Source of the DNA: JANQPX01 sp041398025
GTDB lineage: Bacteria > Pseudomonadota > Alphaproteobacteria > Geminicoccales > Geminicoccaceae
Reading direction: 5' to 3'
Assembly (NCBI GenBank): GCA_041398025.1
Contig: JAWKVM010000004.1
Location: forward strand, 1 to 64,000
DNA length: 64,000 nucleotides
Shown here: positions 61,164-64,000 of the stretch, piece after piece
Layout of the letters: each line of letters begins with the position of its first letter
Numbering within the stretch: the stretch's first letter is position 1
Translations under genes and position numbers: made by a program
The notes under the pieces: model-generated
Told to the model about the DNA's origin: nothing
What the model saw: only the letters and a program-made list of their open reading frames with translations
Database searches by the model: none

Positions 61164-62435
61164 TCATGCGGCGGCGTGATCCTCGGCGTCTTTGATCGGC
61201 TCTCCATCGCGGCACTTGACGCCCTCAATGATCTCGCCGAGCCGGTTGGTGCCGTTCAGGCGCCGCCAATGACGCTCGGCTGATTTGACCAGCTTAAACA
61301 CCATGGCGAGCGCCGTATTGCGTGACAGGCAGCCTTTGGTCTTGTTGGTGCGCAGCCGGACCGCGGCGAACGTGCTCTCGATCGGGTCCGTGCTGCGGAC
61401 ATGCTGCCAATGCTCGGCAGGGACGTTGTAGAAGGCCAGCAGCACGTCGCGATCCTTGGCCAGGCAGGCGCTCGCTTTCTCGTATTTCGCCCTATACTTG
61501 GCGAGGAAGCGATCGAACGCCTCCTCGGCGCCGGCTTGGCTTTCGGCATGATAGATCTGATGCAGATCGCTTTTGGCCTTCTTCTGAACAGACTTGGGCA
61601 AATAGTTCAGGACGTTAGCGGTCTTGTGCACTCAGCAGCGTTGCTGCTGCGGTGTCGGCCAGATCTTCCTGATAGCCTTCCAGAACCCGAGCGCGCCGTC
61701 GCCGGTGGCGAGTTCGGGATCGATGGTCAGCCTGTTCTCGTCGCGGAGCCGAACCAGGAGCTCATGCCAGCTCTGCTCGCTGTCGCGAAAGCCATCGTCA
61801 ATCGCCAAAAGCTCCTTCTTGCCCGACGCATCGGCGCCGATCAGCACGAGGATGCATTGCCGTTCATGCTCCAGTCTGGGGCTGAAATAAACGCCATCAG
61901 CCCAGACATAGACATAGCGCTTCAACGGCAGGTCGCGGCCCTGCCAGCGCTTGTGCTCGTCCTGCCAGACCTCGACCAGGCGCCGGATCGTGGCCGGTGA
62001 CAGCCCGCCTGCCTTGGGGGCCGGGCAGCACGGTGAGCGCCTCCTCGAACTGGTCGGTCGATACGCCTTTCAGATACGACCACAGCAAAAGCTCCTCGAC
62101 GTTCTTGGTTCGCCGCAGATAGGCGGGCAGCACAGCCGAAGTGAAGCGGATCGCCAGGTCATCGCCGGCGTCGCGGTCGCGAACACGCGGACGCTGAACG
62201 TGATCGGCCCGATACCGGTCTGGATGGACCGTTCCGGTGCATAGCCGTTCCGAACGATCCGGCGACGGCCTTGATCGTCAAGAAGATCGGCATGACCCTC
62301 GACGAAGCTGTCGACCTCGGCCTGAATAGCCTGCATCAGCATCTGCCGAGCACCCTCGCGCAGCAGACAAAGCGACGGGTCATCCTCGACGATCCCGCCT
62401 GGTCGCGGCAGGCTGACAACGGTATCGTTCTCCAT
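61164..62435 (-). pseudogene. IS256-family transposase, inactivated
   Basis: Three segments of a mutator-type transposase of about 420 residues can be read. The N-terminus from 62435 is MENDTVVSLPRPGG...EVDSFVEGHADLLDDQGRRR, the middle VYVWADGVYFSPRLEHERQC and the C-terminus VHKTANVLNYLPKS to STDPIESTFAAVRLRT. Frameshifts lie near 62160 and between 61925 and 62060. A TGA at 61629-61631 replaces the Trp of the conserved QQRCWVHKTANVL. So it cannot make a transposase. It sits beside the IS630 remnant and two long hairpins. Confidence 0.88.
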
Positions 62436-62655
62436 GGTGGGCGTATCCTTTCGAACGGTGACTTCAGCAATCACCGAGGATACGCCGCCAAAACCCTCAT
62501 CCACCAAATTCAGCTATAGCCCTGAATCCGCTGAGTGCGCTGCTGCACTCGGGTCGAAACCTAGTCAGCTTCAATTCGCGCGATCGAGGATGACCGGGTC
62601 ACCAACGATGCGTTCTTTACCGTTTCTTCATCATTTCCTGCGATCATCGCACGCA

Positions 62656-62734
62656 GGTCCATGCGATCCTGGGAATCCGAGCCTCGCCCGACCTGTTTTT
62701 GGCGGGCCGGCGGATTCCCAGGATCGCATGGACC
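62656..62734. repeat. long hairpin family 2, copy 5
   Basis: Perfect 24-bp arms (62656-62679 with 62711-62734) carrying GGTCCATGCGATCCTGGGAA, with a 31-nt loop. It lies 220 bp beyond the IS256 remnant start. Confidence 0.9.
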
Positions 62735-62917
62735 AGATCGTCATGGTGGCAAAACGCAGTTAAGACTTCGTAAAGCTGGCGGAAAAAGGCCATCGGCGAT
62801 CGATGAATAAGCTTGGCCTGATTGGGTTTCGGCCCTAGGCCACGGTGACATCTCAAAATGATTGGTTTCTGCTCTCGCAAACGAAACCCCGAGATCTTGG
62901 CGCTACGCTCTGCAGCC

Positions 62918-62997
62918 TGGTCCATGCGACCCTGGTAATCCGAGCTTCGTCCCACCCTTCTTTGCGGGCGAACGGATTCCCAGGGTCGCATGGACCA
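62918..62997. repeat. long hairpin family 2, copy 6
   Basis: 25-bp arms with one mismatch. GCGACCCTGG in the left arm is matched by CAGGGTCGC in the right arm, a paired change against the GCGATCC/GGATCGC of other copies. It starts 262 bp after copy 5. The rest of 62436-63488 shows no convincing gene. Confidence 0.88.
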
Positions 62998-63488
62998 AGA
63001 GCCGGCATGCCAGGGACGGGTTCATGAAAACCTGACGCTCGGACGAAGACCTGTCGGACGGAAGCGGGATGGCGTTTCGTCGATGGCAACCTGGAAAGGT
63101 CGATATCACAGGCGGTTCCGCGGAAAGTTTCAAAGGTTGGCTCAGCGTGCTGCCGGGGGATGAGGATGAGTCCTGGACACATGACGATTTTCAGCTTTTG
63201 TGGCTTTCAGGACACGCAGCGTGGCCGGAACGCATGTTCATGCTATGGCCCCGCTTTAGGTTCTCGCGGAATTTTCGCATAGTCCGATGCGTTTTCTTCA
63301 AGGTATCGTGTCGCAGGCGACACGGCGATGGTGAATATCGGCTCCAGGTCGAAGGGTCGGTGATCAGGCGAGGAAGGCACGCTGCGCAAGCGTAACGAGC
63401 TCTTTCCCAGGCGGCCACCCCACGCCCTCTTGGGCGATGGCATGGATGATGGGGATGCAGGCGCTCTCCCGAAGCGGGAGGAAAGCGG

Positions 63489-64000
63489 CATGTTCGCGTC
63501 GCCGTTCGACCTGGACGCCGAGGTCGAGGATTCGGAGACGCGCGATCCGTTCGAAGAGGACACGGTCTTTCTCGCCCCGAGGCTCGTGTTTACACCGGGA
63601 GGTGCCAGGGACGCCGAGAGTGACGAGCACGGCGCCGGGATCGAAAGCCCCTTTGCCAAATCCAAGAAGACGACGGGCAGGGCGCCAGCTCCCGCCATCC
63701 GGCCGGTATGGAGTGGCGATCAGGCATCCGCATCTGCAGTCGAGCCCACATCGCGCACAGGCGAACAAAAGCCCTTCATGCGCCGCCGGCCTCGACAAGT
63801 GGAAACCGGCCTCTCCGAAGCCCCGTCCGCGCCTCAAAGCCTGCTAGCACGGCCTGAGCGACCTCCACAGCCGGCAAAGCCCGAGCTGCCTGTGACGGTC
63901 GAAACGCCCGAGGAGTCGTCGACACGGCCGTCGCCGCCTTTGCCGCTGTCCCCGACATTGACCAGGCCGCGTCCGGTACAGCCTGCATGGGCACGCGTCG
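63489..64000 (+). CDS. proline-rich, probably disordered protein (partial, runs off the right edge)
   Basis: An open frame from ATG 63489 to the window end (170 codons so far) follows GGGAGG at 7-nt spacing, a strong ribosome site. It starts MFASPFDLDAEVEDSETRDP and is acidic, then becomes rich in Pro, Ser, Arg and Thr (ERPPQPAKPELPVTVETPEE, RPSPPLPLSPTLTRPRPVQP). No domain or signal peptide is seen. It may be the disordered N-terminus of a larger protein. The family is not recognised. Confidence 0.55.

Noticed and set aside
61100..62560. Terminal inverted repeats of the IS256 remnant
   Set aside because: Both flanks contain GTGCAGC and GAATCCG words, but no convincing paired ends or target duplication could be aligned.
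63069..63395. 108-codon forward frame
   Set aside because: No ribosome site, no recognisable motif, and composition typical of non-coding frames between the hairpins and the right-edge gene.

Overview
The window is about two-thirds G+C. A complete Tol-Pal block joined to ruvCAB, a CtrA-family regulator, alpha-type ribosomal proteins bL31/bL36 and many glycoside ABC genes point to an alphaproteobacterium, probably of the Rhodospirillales/Geminicoccales kind. The family-level placement is a guess.

Layout. 0.1-1.8 kb: a methyltransferase and a DnaQ-like exonuclease, forward. 1.9-17.4 kb: a long reverse-strand housekeeping block in the order yebC, ruvC, ruvA, a wrecked glycosyltransferase, ruvB, ybgC, tolQ, tolR, tolA, tolB, pal, cpoB, tilS, ftsH, glmM. 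glmM, ruvA and the glycosyltransferase are broken by small indels or a stop, which suggests either local sequence errors or real decay. 17.7-22.0 kb: a PilZ protein, a strong terminator with a possible small RNA, a small conserved-looking gene, an orphan GlcD, a transglutaminase-like cysteine protease and rpmE/rpmJ. 22.2-28.9 kb: an ABC exporter and a glycoside-uptake set (two unusual permeases, a GH63-like hydrolase, a TrpF paralogue). 28.9-35.8 kb: an IclR regulator divergent from glyA, a serine-glyoxylate aminotransferase and a PanE-like reductase, with a D-lactate dehydrogenase-like flavoprotein converging. 36.0-38.1 kb: a DEDD exonuclease and an AT-richer TIR-FGE/sulfatase fusion. 38.1-50.5 kb: one long reverse-strand polyol/sugar operon (xylulokinase, SorC regulator, binding protein, two permeases, two ATPases, erythritol-kinase-like FGGY kinase, 2-hydroxyacid dehydrogenase, class II aldolase). 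50.6-60.4 kb: a HAD phosphatase, a class III cyclase, AspAT, a lytic transglycosylase, an N-formylglutamate amidohydrolase, tRNA-Val(GAC), a DUF6524-like membrane protein, an Asp/Glu racemase, oligopeptidase B and a CtrA-family regulator. 60.5-64 kb: decayed IS630 and IS256 copies, two long hairpins and a proline-rich gene running off the right edge.

The most unusual signals are: (1) a family of about 70-nt repeats with two stem-loops and a T-run, found directly after stop codons and in the sense direction of the gene in six of seven copies; (2) a second family of about 80-100 bp long hairpins with compensatory base changes, three of them spaced about 200 bp apart inside the sugar ABC operon between the binding-protein and permease genes; (3) a CtrA-like regulator with glutamate at the phospho-acceptor position 51; (4) an ABC importer whose two ATPases appear to form one normal and one degenerate ATP site; (5) a MalF-like permease with a DUF11-like domain in its first periplasmic loop; and (6) the TIR-FGE fusion on an AT-rich insert.
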